Assembly (NCBI RefSeq): GCF_017642925.1
Contig: NZ_JAEPOL010000003.1
Location: 185,448-249,447, forward strand
Direction of reading: 5' to 3'
Origin: Maricaulis sp.
GTDB lineage: Bacteria; Pseudomonadota; Alphaproteobacteria; Caulobacterales; Maricaulaceae
DNA: 64,000 bases
Below, piece after piece: positions 41,175 through 52,038 of the stretch. The notes beneath the pieces were generated by a model that did no database searches, was not told the origin of the DNA, and saw only the letters and a list, made by a program, of their open reading frames with translations. The position numbers and the translations under genes are program-made. Numbering within the stretch: the first letter of the stretch is position 1; each line of letters opens with the position of its first letter.

Positions 41175-42065
41175 CTAGACGACACCGTCAAACCGCTTGG
41201 CCAGATAGTCGACGAAGGCGCGCACCCGGTGCGTCATGTAGCGGTTGGACGGGAAGACGGCCCAGAGGAAGCGGTGTTCCGGCGACCAGTCCGCCAGCAC
41301 GTCGATCACCTCGCCGCGCTCCAGCGCATCGACGGCCGCCCAGCGCGGCGAACAGGCCACGCCCAGACCGGCTTTGGCCGCCGACACGGCCGCCACGGCA
41401 CCGTTGAGGGAGAGGCGGCCATTGACGCGGACCTCGACCTCCTCGCCCTCGCGCTCGAATTTCAGCAATTGCGGGCTCGGCTTGTTGCGGTCGATGATCA
41501 TGTCGTGACGGGTGAGGTCGTCGGGATGCTGCGGCATGCCGTTGCGCTCGACATAGGCCGGCGACGCCACGCAGGACATGCAGGCCGGTGCGAGACGGCG
41601 AGCAATCAGGGCGCTGTCGGGCAGATTGCCGATCCGCACGCCGACATCGAAACCCTCATTGACCAGATCGACCATGCGGTCGGCCATCGACAGGCGCACA
41701 TCGACCTTGGGCCATTCGGTCATGAAGTCGGCAATGATCGGGATCAGGCGGCGGGCACCGAAATCCACCGGCGCCGTCACGCGCAACACGCCGGCCGGTG
41801 CCAGCCGCGCGCTCGCCACGCCCTCTTCCATCGCGTCATACTCGTCGAGCCAGGGCTGAACGCGGTCGAGCAGGGCCGCGCCGGCATCGGTGAGGCGGAC
41901 CGAGCGGGTCGTGCGTTCGAACAGGCGCGCCTGCAGCCGCTGTTCCAGGGCCGTGATCTGCTTGGAAGCCGCACCGGGCGTCATCGCCTCGCGATCGGCC
42001 GCCTTGGTGAAACTGCCCAGCTCGGCCACCGAGCAGAAGAGGCGCAGGGCATCGATCCGGTCCAT
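41175..42065 (-). CDS. LysR-family transcriptional regulator
   Basis: MDRIDALRLFCSVAELGSFTKAADREAMTPGAASKQITALEQRLQARLFERTTRSVRLTDAG. Confidence 0.95.
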   Translation of the reverse strand: MDRIDALRLFCSVAELGSFTKAADREAMTPGAASKQITALEQRLQARLFERTTRSVRLTDAGAALLDRVQPWLDEYDAMEEGVASARLAPAGVLRVTAPVDFGARRLIPIIADFMTEWPKVDVRLSMADRMVDLVNEGFDVGVRIGNLPDSALIARRLAPACMSCVASPAYVERNGMPQHPDDLTRHDMIIDRNKPSPQLLKFEREGEEVEVRVNGRLSLNGAVAAVSAAKAGLGVACSPRWAAVDALERGEVIDVLADWSPEHRFLWAVFPSNRYMTHRVRAFVDYLAKRFDGVV

Positions 42066-42162
42066 TTATTCCTCACCAGAAAGAGAAAGCTTCGATCGGG
42101 CATACTTATCCCTTGCGGGCGAAAATACCAGATTGCGGGCTCGACTTTCCGGAGTACCCCTC

Positions 42163-42933
42163 ATGCCCCTCGGCCCGCTCTTCATCTCGCACGGCGCCCC
42201 CGACGTGCTGACCGTGCCCTCGCCCGCCCACGACGCCCTGAAAGCGCTCGGCCTGGCGCCGCAGACCCGTGCTGTCCTGGTTGTCTCGGCACACTGGGAG
42301 ACGGAGGCGCCCGTGCGGGTCCAGTCGGGCGCCACACCGGACACGATCCACGACTTTCGCGGCTTCGGCCCGGTGCTGGAACGGACGATCTATGCCGCTC
42401 CCGGATCGCCCAGCCTCGCCGCAATCACGCTCGATCTCCTGCGCGAGGCCGGTATCGAAGCGGAAGCCGAGCGGCATCGCGGACGCGACCACGGCGCCTG
42501 GGTCCCGCTCGCCCTGATGCGGCCGGAAGCCGATATTCCGGTCTTCCAGGTCAGTCTTCCCGCCAGCGACACGGCCGCCATTGCGCTGGGCCGCGCGCTG
42601 GCGCCTCTCGCGGACCGCGGCGTCCAGATCATCGGCTCGGGCTCGCTGACGCATTCACTGCGCGCATCGCTCGCCGCGGCCGAGGCGGCGGCGCCGCATC
42701 CCGGCGCCCAGGCGTTCCGCGACTGGATTGTGCCGAAAATCGCCAGCGGCGATGTGGAGGCGCTGACCGGCTGGCAGGACGCACCGCTGGCCGGTTTCAA
42801 CCATCCCACGCCGGAACATTTCCGCCCGCTGCTCGTGGCGATGGCCGCTGCGGGAGCACCCGGCTCAGAACTGATCCACACCTCCTGGAGCCGCAGCGCC
42901 CTGGCCATGGATATCTGGCGGTTCGGCAGCTAA
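42163..42933 (+). CDS. Class III extradiol dioxygenase (DODA/YgiD-like)
   Basis: MPLGPLFISHGAPDVL...AVLVVSAHWETEAPVRV...HTSWSRSALAMDIWRF. Confidence 0.9.
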   Translation: MPLGPLFISHGAPDVLTVPSPAHDALKALGLAPQTRAVLVVSAHWETEAPVRVQSGATPDTIHDFRGFGPVLERTIYAAPGSPSLAAITLDLLREAGIEAEAERHRGRDHGAWVPLALMRPEADIPVFQVSLPASDTAAIALGRALAPLADRGVQIIGSGSLTHSLRASLAAAEAAAPHPGAQAFRDWIVPKIASGDVEALTGWQDAPLAGFNHPTPEHFRPLLVAMAAAGAPGSELIHTSWSRSALAMDIWRFGS

Positions 42934-42947
42934 GGCATTTTCAGCAA

Positions 42948-44066
42948 TTAACGCCCCTGGACGCAGACACGGAAATGCCGGCGCTCGAGCCGCACGGGCA
43001 TGTCGAAATCGAGCAATTGCTGCGCGCCGATGCTGCGCAGCAATTCTTCCGCCTGCGACCGCGCCTCGCCGTCCAGCGAGTCCAGAAGATCGGTCACGCG
43101 CTGCAACATCCACAAGGGATAGGGAATGACCGCGCGATCGGTCTCGACGACCGTGTCGCCATGGCCGATCCTGGCCTTGTGGAAACCCAGTACACGCGGC
43201 ACTTCCGCCATATCCGGGTTCTCGTCTGCCCAGGCTGCAAGGCGGTCCGCCGTGTCGATGAGAACGGGCAATTGCTGCGCAGCAAACATGCGCAGCATGG
43301 GCAGCAGGGTTTCGGGCAAATCGCCGTCCGGCAGGAAGTCGCCGGTCAGTGCGTGCTGGGGCGCATGGCAGCGCAGCGCCCAGTCGGCAACGCGCGGCGC
43401 CAGGCGGCGCATGATCTCGCCGGAGGCCGGGTCCCGCAGCAGATGCGCATAGAGCGGTCCGAGGAAGCCATAGTCGGCGATCGAGGGCCGGGAGCCGAAC
43501 AGGAAGTCGTGCCGGGCCAGATGGGCCTCGAAGGCAGCGAGAAAGGCCTCATAGGCCGCCTCGACCGCCGGCACGCTGTCCGGATTGATGCCCAGCCCGG
43601 GCAGGGCGCCGGAAAAATACGCCACCGGCTTCGCAACCCGCTCCCGCTGCTCCTCCGGTGACAGATCCGGGAAGGAGAAGGCGCCGAACTCGCCATGGGC
43701 AAAGTCGCGATTATAGGCCCAGCGATAGTGCATGGCCGGGATCACCAGCCACTCATCGCCGAAGAGTTCCAGGATCAGGGCGGCCAGGCGCTGACGCACA
43801 CTGTCCGGATAGACCGACGGCCCCGGCTCGTGCTGCTCGACATAATCGATGATGTCGGTCGTGTCCTGCAGGGTGAGGCCCGTGTCCGAGCCGTCATGGT
43901 GCACAACGACCGGAATGACCGACCAACCGACCCGCGGCAGGATCTCGCTCTTGTAGACCTCGCGCGTCGACATCTCTTCGCGAAACGGCACATTCTTCCA
44001 GCGCAGATAACCGCGCACCTTGCCGGTATAGAGCGACACCGCTGCACCGATCAGCGTGTAGGTCAT
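42948..44066 (-). CDS. Glutathione S-transferase family protein
   Basis: MTYTLIGAAVSLYTGKVRGYLRWKNVPFREEMS...IPVVVHHDGSDTGLTLQDTTDIIDYVE. Confidence 0.85.
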   Translation of the reverse strand: MTYTLIGAAVSLYTGKVRGYLRWKNVPFREEMSTREVYKSEILPRVGWSVIPVVVHHDGSDTGLTLQDTTDIIDYVEQHEPGPSVYPDSVRQRLAALILELFGDEWLVIPAMHYRWAYNRDFAHGEFGAFSFPDLSPEEQRERVAKPVAYFSGALPGLGINPDSVPAVEAAYEAFLAAFEAHLARHDFLFGSRPSIADYGFLGPLYAHLLRDPASGEIMRRLAPRVADWALRCHAPQHALTGDFLPDGDLPETLLPMLRMFAAQQLPVLIDTADRLAAWADENPDMAEVPRVLGFHKARIGHGDTVVETDRAVIPYPLWMLQRVTDLLDSLDGEARSQAEELLRSIGAQQLLDFDMPVRLERRHFRVCVQGR

Positions 44067-44128
44067 GCTCGCCTCCCACTTTGAGCATGACCAGACTAAC
44101 TTGATTTCACGCGGGAAAAAGGCGGTTT

Positions 44129-45292
44129 TCACTCTTCGGGTACGGCAACCTCGTACCAGTGCTGCACGGCGTCCCCGCCAACGATTTCGCCAGCACGCCG
44201 CCGCACCTCCTCCGGTGCAAGCAGGCCGCGGTCGAGGGCAGATTTCAACCAGTCCTCATAGCGCCCGCCGCGCTGGTCGAAACCGTCTTCCTTCATGGCG
44301 TGATAGAGCGCAGCCGCCAGCATGTGCATGCCGCCATCGGCCCGCCGCCAGCGCGCTGCCGGATCGCGGGCCACGCCCAGCCGTTCGGACACGATCTGGT
44401 CGAGCGCCTGGGTGGAGTCCTCGTTCACCACACCCTGGAAACTGTTGTAGCCGAAGGCCGGGTCGTGGTTCTCGACGATGGAGCGCATCCAGGGATCCGC
44501 CTCCAGCCCGGCAAGGCGGGCGAACAGGCCTTCATCCTCCAGGTCGAAGGGCGGATGCAGGATTTCGTGCGCCGCATTGCGCAACTGGGTCTGCGGATCG
44601 TAGCTGTGGTGCGCCAGGAAGCGCTGACCATAGACGCTGATGCCGTAGGGCTTTGAAAAACACATCAGATCGATCTCGATCTGCGGCGACAGCCCCCGGC
44701 CGACAAGACGCTCCTGCTGGGTGATGACGTCATGGGGAACGAGCTGGCGCTGCATCCCGGCAGCGGCCGCCTCGACCTGCGGGCGGCAATGCGCGTCGTA
44801 CCAGGCGCCATAGCCGAACGCCTTCAGCCCTTCCAGCGCAACCACCATATCGGGCATCAGCGCGAAAATGGCCTCCGCACGCTCGGCATCCCAGCCCGGC
44901 GTCTCCTCAAGGTTCGGACGAAGCCGCTCTTGCGGATCACGGGCCGAGGCGACGATCTCGTCGAGCGATCCGGTCGGTCCGGCCGAAAGGATATTCGCCA
45001 TGACCGGCCCCGTCAGGAGCCCGCGCTCGATGCGCATACCCCGGTCGAGCCGGTCGAGCGCCCCCAGGGTGTCTTCGGACAATTGCGGCCGCACGTCGGC
45101 AATGAGTTCGGCATAGATTTCCGACTGCATTTCATCGCCCGACAGAATGCCGACGAGCAGGACGGCATCGAGCGCCGGCGAGGGGCGGACAATCCATTCC
45201 GTCCCGGCAGGCTCACGGTCCGGAAGGGGTTGGGCCGATGCGACCGGGATCAGGACAAGAAGGGCGAGAAGCGGCGCCAATCGGAATTTCAT
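44129..45292 (-). CDS. Secreted hypothetical protein
   Basis: Signal peptide; 387 aa; no recognised family. Confidence 0.65.
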   Translation of the reverse strand: MKFRLAPLLALLVLIPVASAQPLPDREPAGTEWIVRPSPALDAVLLVGILSGDEMQSEIYAELIADVRPQLSEDTLGALDRLDRGMRIERGLLTGPVMANILSAGPTGSLDEIVASARDPQERLRPNLEETPGWDAERAEAIFALMPDMVVALEGLKAFGYGAWYDAHCRPQVEAAAAGMQRQLVPHDVITQQERLVGRGLSPQIEIDLMCFSKPYGISVYGQRFLAHHSYDPQTQLRNAAHEILHPPFDLEDEGLFARLAGLEADPWMRSIVENHDPAFGYNSFQGVVNEDSTQALDQIVSERLGVARDPAARWRRADGGMHMLAAALYHAMKEDGFDQRGGRYEDWLKSALDRGLLAPEEVRRRAGEIVGGDAVQHWYEVAVPEE

Positions 45293-45372
45293 GCAGACAA
45301 CCTCGACACTTGGACAATTCGAGGCGCCACGGAAGCACGGACATTATCGGCCCGTCTTGAACGGAATTGATG

Positions 45373-46041
45373 TCAGCCGGCGCGCAGACTGCGCGGGGTC
45401 AGACCTGTTGCCTGACGCAGGACGCGGGTGAGATGCGGCTGGTCTGAAAAACCGGCCAGCACCGCAGCTTCTGCAATACCGGCCCCCTCACGCAAGGCGC
45501 CCAGAGCCGCGCGTATCCGGCCTTCCCGGCGCAGTCTTATCGGCGTGTCGCCATACCAGTGCCGCACAATGCGGCCCGCATGCTCGGTTGTTACGCCGGC
45601 GCGGCTGGCGGCACGTGCGGCCGGCTGACCGTCCATGATATCGGCGAGGAAGCCGCCGACCCAGGCAGGCGGCGCGGCCGGAGCCCGGGCGGTGCCCGAG
45701 GCCGCTACCGCCTCGACTACACGATCCGGCCGGCTGCGGAGCTCCGTCAACAGGCCGTCATGGCCTGCGATGTCGGTCACGCGATAGCCCAGCCGGTCGG
45801 CTGCATCCCGAGGCAGCGGAATGTTGACGACCCGGCCGCCGTCCGCGCCGAAACGGTCGGCGTGGCAATGGAATGCGGGATGCACGACCAGCGTGCCGGG
45901 CACGCAACGAAAGCATCCGTCCAGGCTGGTTTCCTCGTACACGCCCTCGACGACAAGAGCGGCATACGCCTCGCGATGCCGATGCGCGCCAAGACTGGCG
46001 CCGCTTGCGAAGGTTTCCGCGGGCACTTGCCGTTCGCTCAT
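45373..46041 (-). CDS. AraC-family transcriptional regulator
   Basis: RAGVTTEHAGRIVRHWYGDTPIRLRREGRIRAAL...FSDQPHLTRVLRQATGLTPRSLR. Confidence 0.85.
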   Translation of the reverse strand: MSERQVPAETFASGASLGAHRHREAYAALVVEGVYEETSLDGCFRCVPGTLVVHPAFHCHADRFGADGGRVVNIPLPRDAADRLGYRVTDIAGHDGLLTELRSRPDRVVEAVAASGTARAPAAPPAWVGGFLADIMDGQPAARAASRAGVTTEHAGRIVRHWYGDTPIRLRREGRIRAALGALREGAGIAEAAVLAGFSDQPHLTRVLRQATGLTPRSLRAG

Positions 46042-46877
46042 CCCGTTGCATCCGGCTTGCGCGCGATCACTTCCAGCACCATCGGTGTCGTCATCAGGGA
46101 GACGGGGTCCTGCTGGCGGGCTTTCAGGAAGAGGCGGAAAGCCTCGGCATCGTCCGGTGCGAGAAAGCCGAGTTCCACGAGGCGGTCGGGAGCCTGTTCG
46201 AGCCAGGCGATGGGCCAGCTCCAGATCCAGTCGCCAGGGCGCGCGGCGTGGATGACCGGTGTCATCGGCCCGAGCTCCCAGCCCTGGTTGGACAGGATGG
46301 CCGGCAGGCGGCGCGCGATCTCGGGATCCCCGCCAAAATGCAGCCAGCTCTGGCGCACCGCTTCGATGAAGCGCTCGAAGACGGGTTCGCAGGGTTCGAT
46401 GCGGAAGCTGCGATAGTCGACATATTCCTGGGCGATGAAAGTGCCGCCGGGTTTCAGTGCCTGGTCGATGCCGGCGATCACACCGGGAACATTGGGCACA
46501 AAGGACAGGCACCAGCGCGACCAGACCGCGTCGCAGACCGCCTCGGGCCAGTCGACATCGGCCAGATCGCTCTCGATGGTCTCGATGTTGGAAAGCCCGC
46601 GCTGCCGGGCACCGTCACGCAGTGCGGCGAGAAAGGCCGGGGCCTGGTCGACCGCGATGACGCGGCCCTGAGGTCCGACCAGCCGGGCCAGATCGAAAGC
46701 GGCATAGCCGGGGCCGGCCCCGACATCCATCACCGTCATGCCCGGCCGCAAACCTGCGCGGCGCCAGCCGGCAAGGGCCGTTTCGCGCCAGATCGCGTGC
46801 TGCTGACCCAGCCGGGCAATTTCCACGGCATCGGTGCCGATGATGTAGTCATCATCTTCGAGGCGGGCGTCGGACAT
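46038..46877 (-). CDS. SAM-dependent methyltransferase
   Basis: LRPGMTVMDVGAGPGYAAFDLARLVGPQGRVIAVDQAPAFL; overlaps AraC start. Confidence 0.9.
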   Translation of the reverse strand: MSDARLEDDDYIIGTDAVEIARLGQQHAIWRETALAGWRRAGLRPGMTVMDVGAGPGYAAFDLARLVGPQGRVIAVDQAPAFLAALRDGARQRGLSNIETIESDLADVDWPEAVCDAVWSRWCLSFVPNVPGVIAGIDQALKPGGTFIAQEYVDYRSFRIEPCEPVFERFIEAVRQSWLHFGGDPEIARRLPAILSNQGWELGPMTPVIHAARPGDWIWSWPIAWLEQAPDRLVELGFLAPDDAEAFRLFLKARQQDPVSLMTTPMVLEVIARKPDATG

Positions 46878-46975
46878 CTCGGTCTCCTGCGTCGAGCGCA
46901 TGAAGACTAGAGCATTTTTTGCGGAAGTGGGGGGACCGGTTCTGCGGTTCGAGATTACGGCCGCTCAAAAAGGCC

Positions 46976-47005
46976 GGAGCCACTTCATTGCGATGAAGTG
47001 GCTCC
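46976..47005. repeat. Strong 13-bp hairpin (ggagccacttcat-tgcg-atgaagtggctcc)
   Basis: Perfect 13-bp stem with 4-nt loop inside an intergenic repeat-like segment starting near agagcattttttgcggaagtgggg. Confidence 0.8.
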
Positions 47006-47061
47006 AGTGCCGGTTCCAGCCTTGCGGCCACCCGAAAAGTGCGCCCCCCGGCGCCCCCGGT

Positions 47062-47283
47062 TCAGCGAACGGTTTCGCTGTCCTTGATGATCGATTTGAG
47101 CATTGGCACGGCGAGGCCGGCTTCCTGGCGCCAGGCCACATAGTCCGCGGTCTCGGACGCGGTCTGGTACCCGTTCCACGCCGCCCAGCCGAGCGCGCCG
47201 GTCAATGCGAAGGCAACGGCCCAGATCGCGAATGCGGCGGAGCGCACCCGTGACGGCCAATGATATCCGGTTCTCTGCAACAT
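47062..47283 (-). CDS. Small single-TM protein
   Basis: MLQRTGYHWPSRVRSAAFAIWAVAFALTGALGWAAWNGYQTASETADYV. Confidence 0.5.
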   Translation of the reverse strand: MLQRTGYHWPSRVRSAAFAIWAVAFALTGALGWAAWNGYQTASETADYVAWRQEAGLAVPMLKSIIKDSETVR

Positions 47284-47449
47284 CGGGTGTAGTCCTGCCC
47301 CGCAACGCCCCAAGCGCCTGTTGGAGCGCATAGTGACGCTCCGGCTGGTTAACGCACCGAATATTGTATTAACCCTGTTTTTACGCCTCTTAACGGTCGG
47401 GTTTCTCGCGCAAATTCAGCGGGTTGGGCGCAATTTATAGATTATGCAA

Positions 47450-48060
47450 GCGATGACAGAACTTCGCCCGGAAGGCGAATTCATCCGAAAACGGCTTTTA
47501 TATCGGGATGTTGAAGCGATCTGTCCGGACCGAAAAACGGGCGCCCCAAAAGCACCAACCGCCCGTCCCCGGCTCGCAAGGAGCAGGGAGGCGGGCGGCC
47601 GTGTTGCTTCCGGTTCGGGTTTTGACACCCTGTCCTTCGGCGCACCCCGATCGGCGGACCGGGGCCAGCGAACCCCCGAAAGGGTCGGCTGTAATCGCGG
47701 CTTCCTGGTCTGTGCCCTTGCGGGCGCGTCAGTCTCTCCGGTGCGGAAGGGCTTTCAAGCTGGGTGTCCTTGCGGATCCTGGCTTTCGGCCTGGCCTGGG
47801 GGAACCCGCCCTTTCGGGCCTGTTCCGGGGCCGCTCGTCCGGTCGCCGGTCCTTGCGGACCGTCTCCCCTGGAGCCTTCTTTTCCGGCGATCCCCGGGCC
47901 GGGAGGCCCGCTTCGGTCGCTGTCGATGGATTGAGTAGACCACCGGACCGCCGTCCCGGCAACGCACGAAACACCCCGTTTCGTGGACAAGTCGGCCCAA
48001 TCAGTGGAAAGGTTTTCGCTTTCTGTGGAAATCCTGGTGAAAACTTCCAACACCCCGAAA
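47450..48060 (-). ncRNA. Candidate structured non-coding RNA (unassigned)
   Basis: Minus strand has a series of short GC stems capped by GNRA loops (ggtccGCAAggacc, gcccGAAAgggc, ggccGAAAgcc, gatccGCAAggac, gcccGCAAgggc) and hairpin cacgaaac/gtttcgtg (47965-47985); no convincing CDS. Confidence 0.35.
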
Positions 48061-48083
48061 ACACGCCCCGAATAGCGGCAAAG

Positions 48084-48117
48084 AAAAGCCGGCGCAACAC
48101 GCGTTGCACCGGCTTTT
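48084..48117 (-). terminator. Terminator hairpin downstream of fadJ-like gene
   Basis: aaaagccggcgcaac...gttgcaccggctttt. Confidence 0.8.
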
Positions 48118-48139
48118 GCAGTCTTTATGCAGTCGCGCT

Positions 48140-50353
48140 TCAGGCGGCTGCGGCTTCCTTCGTGCCGAAGCGGCCGTAGAAGGTCTCGCCCTTCTCGGCC
48201 ATCTCCTTGAGGAGGGCCGGCGCCTTGAACTGGTCGCCATACCTGGCTTCGAGTTCTTCGGCGCGCTTCACGAAGGCCTTGGCGCCCACCGTGTCGATGA
48301 AGGACAGCGTGCCGCCGGTATAGGGCGCAAAGCCCCAGCCCAGGATCGAGCCGACATCGGCCTCACGCGGATCGGCGACGATTTCCTCTTCCATGCAGCG
48401 CGCCGCTTCCAGCGCCTGGGTGTAGAGGATGCGATCCTTGACCTCGTCGGCCGTCGGCTGTTCGGCGGCGTACTGGCCACCCGGCGCGAACTGCTCCAGC
48501 TCCGGCCAGAGGCGTTTCGGCTGGCCCTTCTCGGACGGGTAGTCGTAGAAGCCCTTGCCGTTCTTGCGGCCCAGACGGTCGTAGTCCTCGACCATCTTGA
48601 ACAGGATCGGCTCGGTGCCGTTGGGCTGGTACTTGTCGCCCAGATCGGCCTTGGTCTGCTTGATCAGCTTCACACCGAGATCCAGTGCCACCTCGTCCTG
48701 CAGGGAGAGCGGACCGACCGGCATGCCGGCCATCCTGGCAGCATTCTCGATCAGGGCCGGCTTGACGCCCTCGCCCAGCATTTTCAGGCCTTCGCCGACA
48801 TAGCGCATGACGCAGCGATTGGCGTAGAAACCGCGCGTATCGGCCACCACGATCGGCGTCTTCTTGATCTTGGTGACGAAGTCGATCGCACGCGACAGGG
48901 CATAATCGCCGGTCTCGCCACCCATGATGATCTCGACCAGATTCATCTTCTCGACCGGCGAGAAGAAGTGAATGCCTATGAAGTTGGCCGGACGGGCCGA
49001 GGCCTTGGCCAGATCCGTGATCGGAATGGACGAGGTGTTCGAGCCGAACACGGCCGTCTCGCCGATCTGTTCCTCGGCCATCTTGGTGATCTTGGCCTTG
49101 AGTTCGGAATTCTCGAACACGGCCTCGACGACCAGATCCACATCCTTGATCAGGGTGTAGTCGGTGGTCGGCGTGATCAGGGCAGCCAGGGCGTCGGCCT
49201 TGTCCTGGGTCAGCTTGCCGCGCGCGACACCTTTCTCGAAATGATCGGTGCAGTGCTTCTTGCCCTTTTCGGCGCCTTCCTGGGTGGCGTCGATCAGCAC
49301 GATCTCGATACCCGCCTGGGCCGACACCGTGGCGATGCCCGCACCCATGAAGCCGGCACCGATGATGGCGATCTTCTTGATATCCGCCTTGGACTGGCTG
49401 GCCGGACGGCGGCCGCCCTTGTCCAGGTCCTGCTTGGACAGGAAGATGGAGCGGATCATGTTGCGGCTTTCCGGGCGCAGCAGGAGCTTGGTGAAATACC
49501 GGCTCTCGATGCGGATCGCCTGGTCCATGGAGACCTGGGAGCCTTCATAGACACACGAAAGAATATAGCGCTGGGCGGGATAGTTGCCGTAGGTGTTCTT
49601 GCGCAGCATCGGCGACGCCGCACCGAAGACCTGGGCGCCGGCCGGATGGTAGGGGCCACCGCCGGGGAATTTGAACTTGTCGCCATCCCAGGGCTGTTTC
49701 GCACCCTTGGGGTCTTCCTTGACGATTTCCTTAGCCTTCGCGACCAGCTCGGACAGCGGCACGACGGCGTCGGCAATGCCCAGGCCCTGGGCCTTGGCAG
49801 CATCAAGCTGCTGGCCCTGCAGCAGGACCGGTGCGGCATTCATCACGCCGACGAGACGCGGCAGGCGCTGGGTGCCGCCGCCGCCCGGCAGCACGCCGAC
49901 CATGGCTTCCGGCAGGCCCAGCTTGGCCTTGGGATTGTCGGACGGCATGACGCGGTAATGGCAGGCCAGCGCAATCTCGAACCCGCCGCCCAGGGCGAGG
50001 CCGTTGATCGCCGCAGCAATCGGCTTGCCGCAGGTTTCCAGGGCGCGGAAGGTCTTGTTGAGACGGAAGCACTGTTCGAACAGTTTCTGCTTCATCTCCT
50101 CTTCCGGCAGCTTGGCCAGCGCGTCATTCGCCCCGCCCAGCTCGGACAGGTCGGCGCCGGCGCAGAAGGCGTCCTTGCCGGAGGTGATGACGACACCCTT
50201 GATGCTGTCGTCCTCGATGATGGTCTTCGTCAGCGCGTCGAAGTCGTCCATGACATCGGCGGAGATGACATTCATCGACTTGCCCGGGCTGTCGAACGTG
50301 ACCAGGGCAATGCCGTCTTTATCGGTTTCCAGTGTGAAGTTTTTCAGGGACAT
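48140..50353 (-). CDS. fadJ: Fatty-acid oxidation multifunctional protein (enoyl-CoA hydratase / 3-hydroxyacyl-CoA dehydrogenase)
   Basis: [21 protein letters not shown]...[29 protein letters not shown]. Confidence 0.95.
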   Translation of the reverse strand: MSLKNFTLETDKDGIALVTFDSPGKSMNVISADVMDDFDALTKTIIEDDSIKGVVITSGKDAFCAGADLSELGGANDALAKLPEEEMKQKLFEQCFRLNKTFRALETCGKPIAAAINGLALGGGFEIALACHYRVMPSDNPKAKLGLPEAMVGVLPGGGGTQRLPRLVGVMNAAPVLLQGQQLDAAKAQGLGIADAVVPLSELVAKAKEIVKEDPKGAKQPWDGDKFKFPGGGPYHPAGAQVFGAASPMLRKNTYGNYPAQRYILSCVYEGSQVSMDQAIRIESRYFTKLLLRPESRNMIRSIFLSKQDLDKGGRRPASQSKADIKKIAIIGAGFMGAGIATVSAQAGIEIVLIDATQEGAEKGKKHCTDHFEKGVARGKLTQDKADALAALITPTTDYTLIKDVDLVVEAVFENSELKAKITKMAEEQIGETAVFGSNTSSIPITDLAKASARPANFIGIHFFSPVEKMNLVEIIMGGETGDYALSRAIDFVTKIKKTPIVVADTRGFYANRCVMRYVGEGLKMLGEGVKPALIENAARMAGMPVGPLSLQDEVALDLGVKLIKQTKADLGDKYQPNGTEPILFKMVEDYDRLGRKNGKGFYDYPSEKGQPKRLWPELEQFAPGGQYAAEQPTADEVKDRILYTQALEAARCMEEEIVADPREADVGSILGWGFAPYTGGTLSFIDTVGAKAFVKRAEELEARYGDQFKAPALLKEMAEKGETFYGRFGTKEAAAA

Positions 50354-50610
50354 CAGGATTTCTCCTCGTCGGACGCATCGCCGTCGCTGGCGGCGTCCCG
50401 CTTGTTCTTCAATTCCTTTGCCTTGGCAGCGCCGAAGGCGAGAGAGAGTGACATGCCGAAGGCGACACCGAGAGAAATCCCGATCGCGAGGCTTTCCAGC
50501 GCCACACCCAAGGATACACCCAGGGCCAGGCCGATCGGCAGGCCGAGGGGCAGACCCAGAGCGAGGGCGTTGTCCTCGGATTGAGGGGTTTCGTCTTTGT
50601 CGCCGCTCAT
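50353..50610 (-). CDS. Small glycine-zipper-like membrane protein
   Basis: [46 protein letters not shown]; between fadJ- and fadA-like genes. Confidence 0.65.
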   Translation of the reverse strand: MSGDKDETPQSEDNALALGLPLGLPIGLALGVSLGVALESLAIGISLGVAFGMSLSLAFGAAKAKELKNKRDAASDGDASDEEKS

Positions 50611-50614
50611 CGGC

Positions 50615-51820
50615 CTACACCCGCTCGATGATCGTCGCGGTGCCCATGCCGCCGCCGACGCAGAGCGTGGTCAGCGCGGTGGACTTGCCGGAGCGTTCCA
50701 GCTCGTCGAGCACGGTGCCCAGGATCATCGCGCCGGTGGCCCCCAGCGGGTGACCCATGGCGATGGCGCCGCCATTGACGTTCATGATGTCATGGTCGAT
50801 CTCGTAGGCCTGCATCAGGCGCAGCACGACGGCGGCAAAGGCCTCGTTGAGCTCCCACAGGTCGATGTCCGACGCATTCATGCCGGCTTTCTTGAGCACT
50901 TTCTCGGTCACCGGGACCGGGCCGGTCAGCATGATGGTCGGTTCCGAACCGATCGAGGCCATGGCCCGGATGCGGGCGCGCGGCTTGAGGCCCGCCTTCT
51001 CGCCGGCTTCCTTCGAGCCGACCAGCACCATGCCGGAGCCGTCAACGATACCGGAGGAATTGCCGCCCGTGTGGACCCAGTTGAGGTATTCCACTTCCGG
51101 ATAACGCTGGGTGGCAACAGCCTCGAAGCCGACGAAATCGGACAGATCCTTGAAGGCAGACTTCAGCGAGCCCAGGCCCTGCATGTCGGTGTCCGGACGC
51201 ATATGCTCGTCATGGTCGAGAATGGTGACGCCGAGCTGGTCCTTCACCGGCACGACCGATTTGGCGAACCGCTTCTCGGCCCAGGCGCGGGCCGCGCGCT
51301 TCTGGCTTTCCACGGCATAGGCATCGACATCGTCGCGGGAGAAGCCGTACTTGGTGGCAATCAGGTCGGCCGAGACGCCCTGCGGCACGATATAGTGGTC
51401 GAAGGAAATCTCCGGATCGGAGCCCATCGCGCCGCCATCCGAGCCCATCGGCACGCGCGACATGGCTTCCACACCGCCGCCGATGGCGAAATCGGCCTCG
51501 CCGGACATCACCTTGGCGGCCGCGACATTCACCGCTTCCAGGCCCGAGGCGCAGAACCGGTTGATCTGGTAGCCGGCGGTCGTCTCGGCGTAGTTGGCAT
51601 TGATCACGGCCGAGCGCGAGATGTTCGCACCCTGCTCGCCCACCGGCGAGACAACGCCCATGATCACATCGTCGACCAGGGAGGTGTCGAGATTATTGCG
51701 GTCACGGATCGCCTCGAGCTGCTGGGTGGCCAGCTGCAGCGCGGTGATCTCGTTGAGCGCTCCGTTTTTCTTCTTGCCCCGCGGGGTTCGCGTGGCGTCG
51801 TAGATATAGGCTTCGGTCAT
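50615..51820 (-). CDS. fadA: Acetyl-CoA C-acyltransferase (thiolase)
   Basis: [50 protein letters not shown]. Confidence 0.96.
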   Translation of the reverse strand: MTEAYIYDATRTPRGKKKNGALNEITALQLATQQLEAIRDRNNLDTSLVDDVIMGVVSPVGEQGANISRSAVINANYAETTAGYQINRFCASGLEAVNVAAAKVMSGEADFAIGGGVEAMSRVPMGSDGGAMGSDPEISFDHYIVPQGVSADLIATKYGFSRDDVDAYAVESQKRAARAWAEKRFAKSVVPVKDQLGVTILDHDEHMRPDTDMQGLGSLKSAFKDLSDFVGFEAVATQRYPEVEYLNWVHTGGNSSGIVDGSGMVLVGSKEAGEKAGLKPRARIRAMASIGSEPTIMLTGPVPVTEKVLKKAGMNASDIDLWELNEAFAAVVLRLMQAYEIDHDIMNVNGGAIAMGHPLGATGAMILGTVLDELERSGKSTALTTLCVGGGMGTATIIERV

Positions 51821-52038
51821 CTTGGCTTCCTTTCCCTTTGCGGGCTGGTTTCCTTTATCGACTCTGGACGCATTTCCGTCCTCCTCCTCGATGGGGGAGG
51901 GGGACCACGGCGCAGCCGTGGTGGAGGGGGTGGGGGCGAGGTATTTGCTTGTTCTTCGTCACCGGGTTTCACCCCTTCCGACCCGGCGCTACGCGCCGGC
52001 CCACCTTCCCCATCAAGGGGAAGGATGAATTCCATTCG

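Noticed and set aside
40194-43661. 1155-aa plus-strand ORF
   Set aside because: Shadow frame opposite a LysR gene, lipoprotein gene and GST gene; composition typical of antisense reading of high-GC codons.
47950-48060. Possible oriC (tgtggaaat, cagtggaaag, cgtggacaag as degenerate DnaA boxes)
   Set aside because: Only about 7/9 matches, no AT-rich unwinding element and no typical origin-linked genes nearby.
48104-50584. 826-aa plus-strand ORF
   Set aside because: Antisense of the fadJ-like gene.
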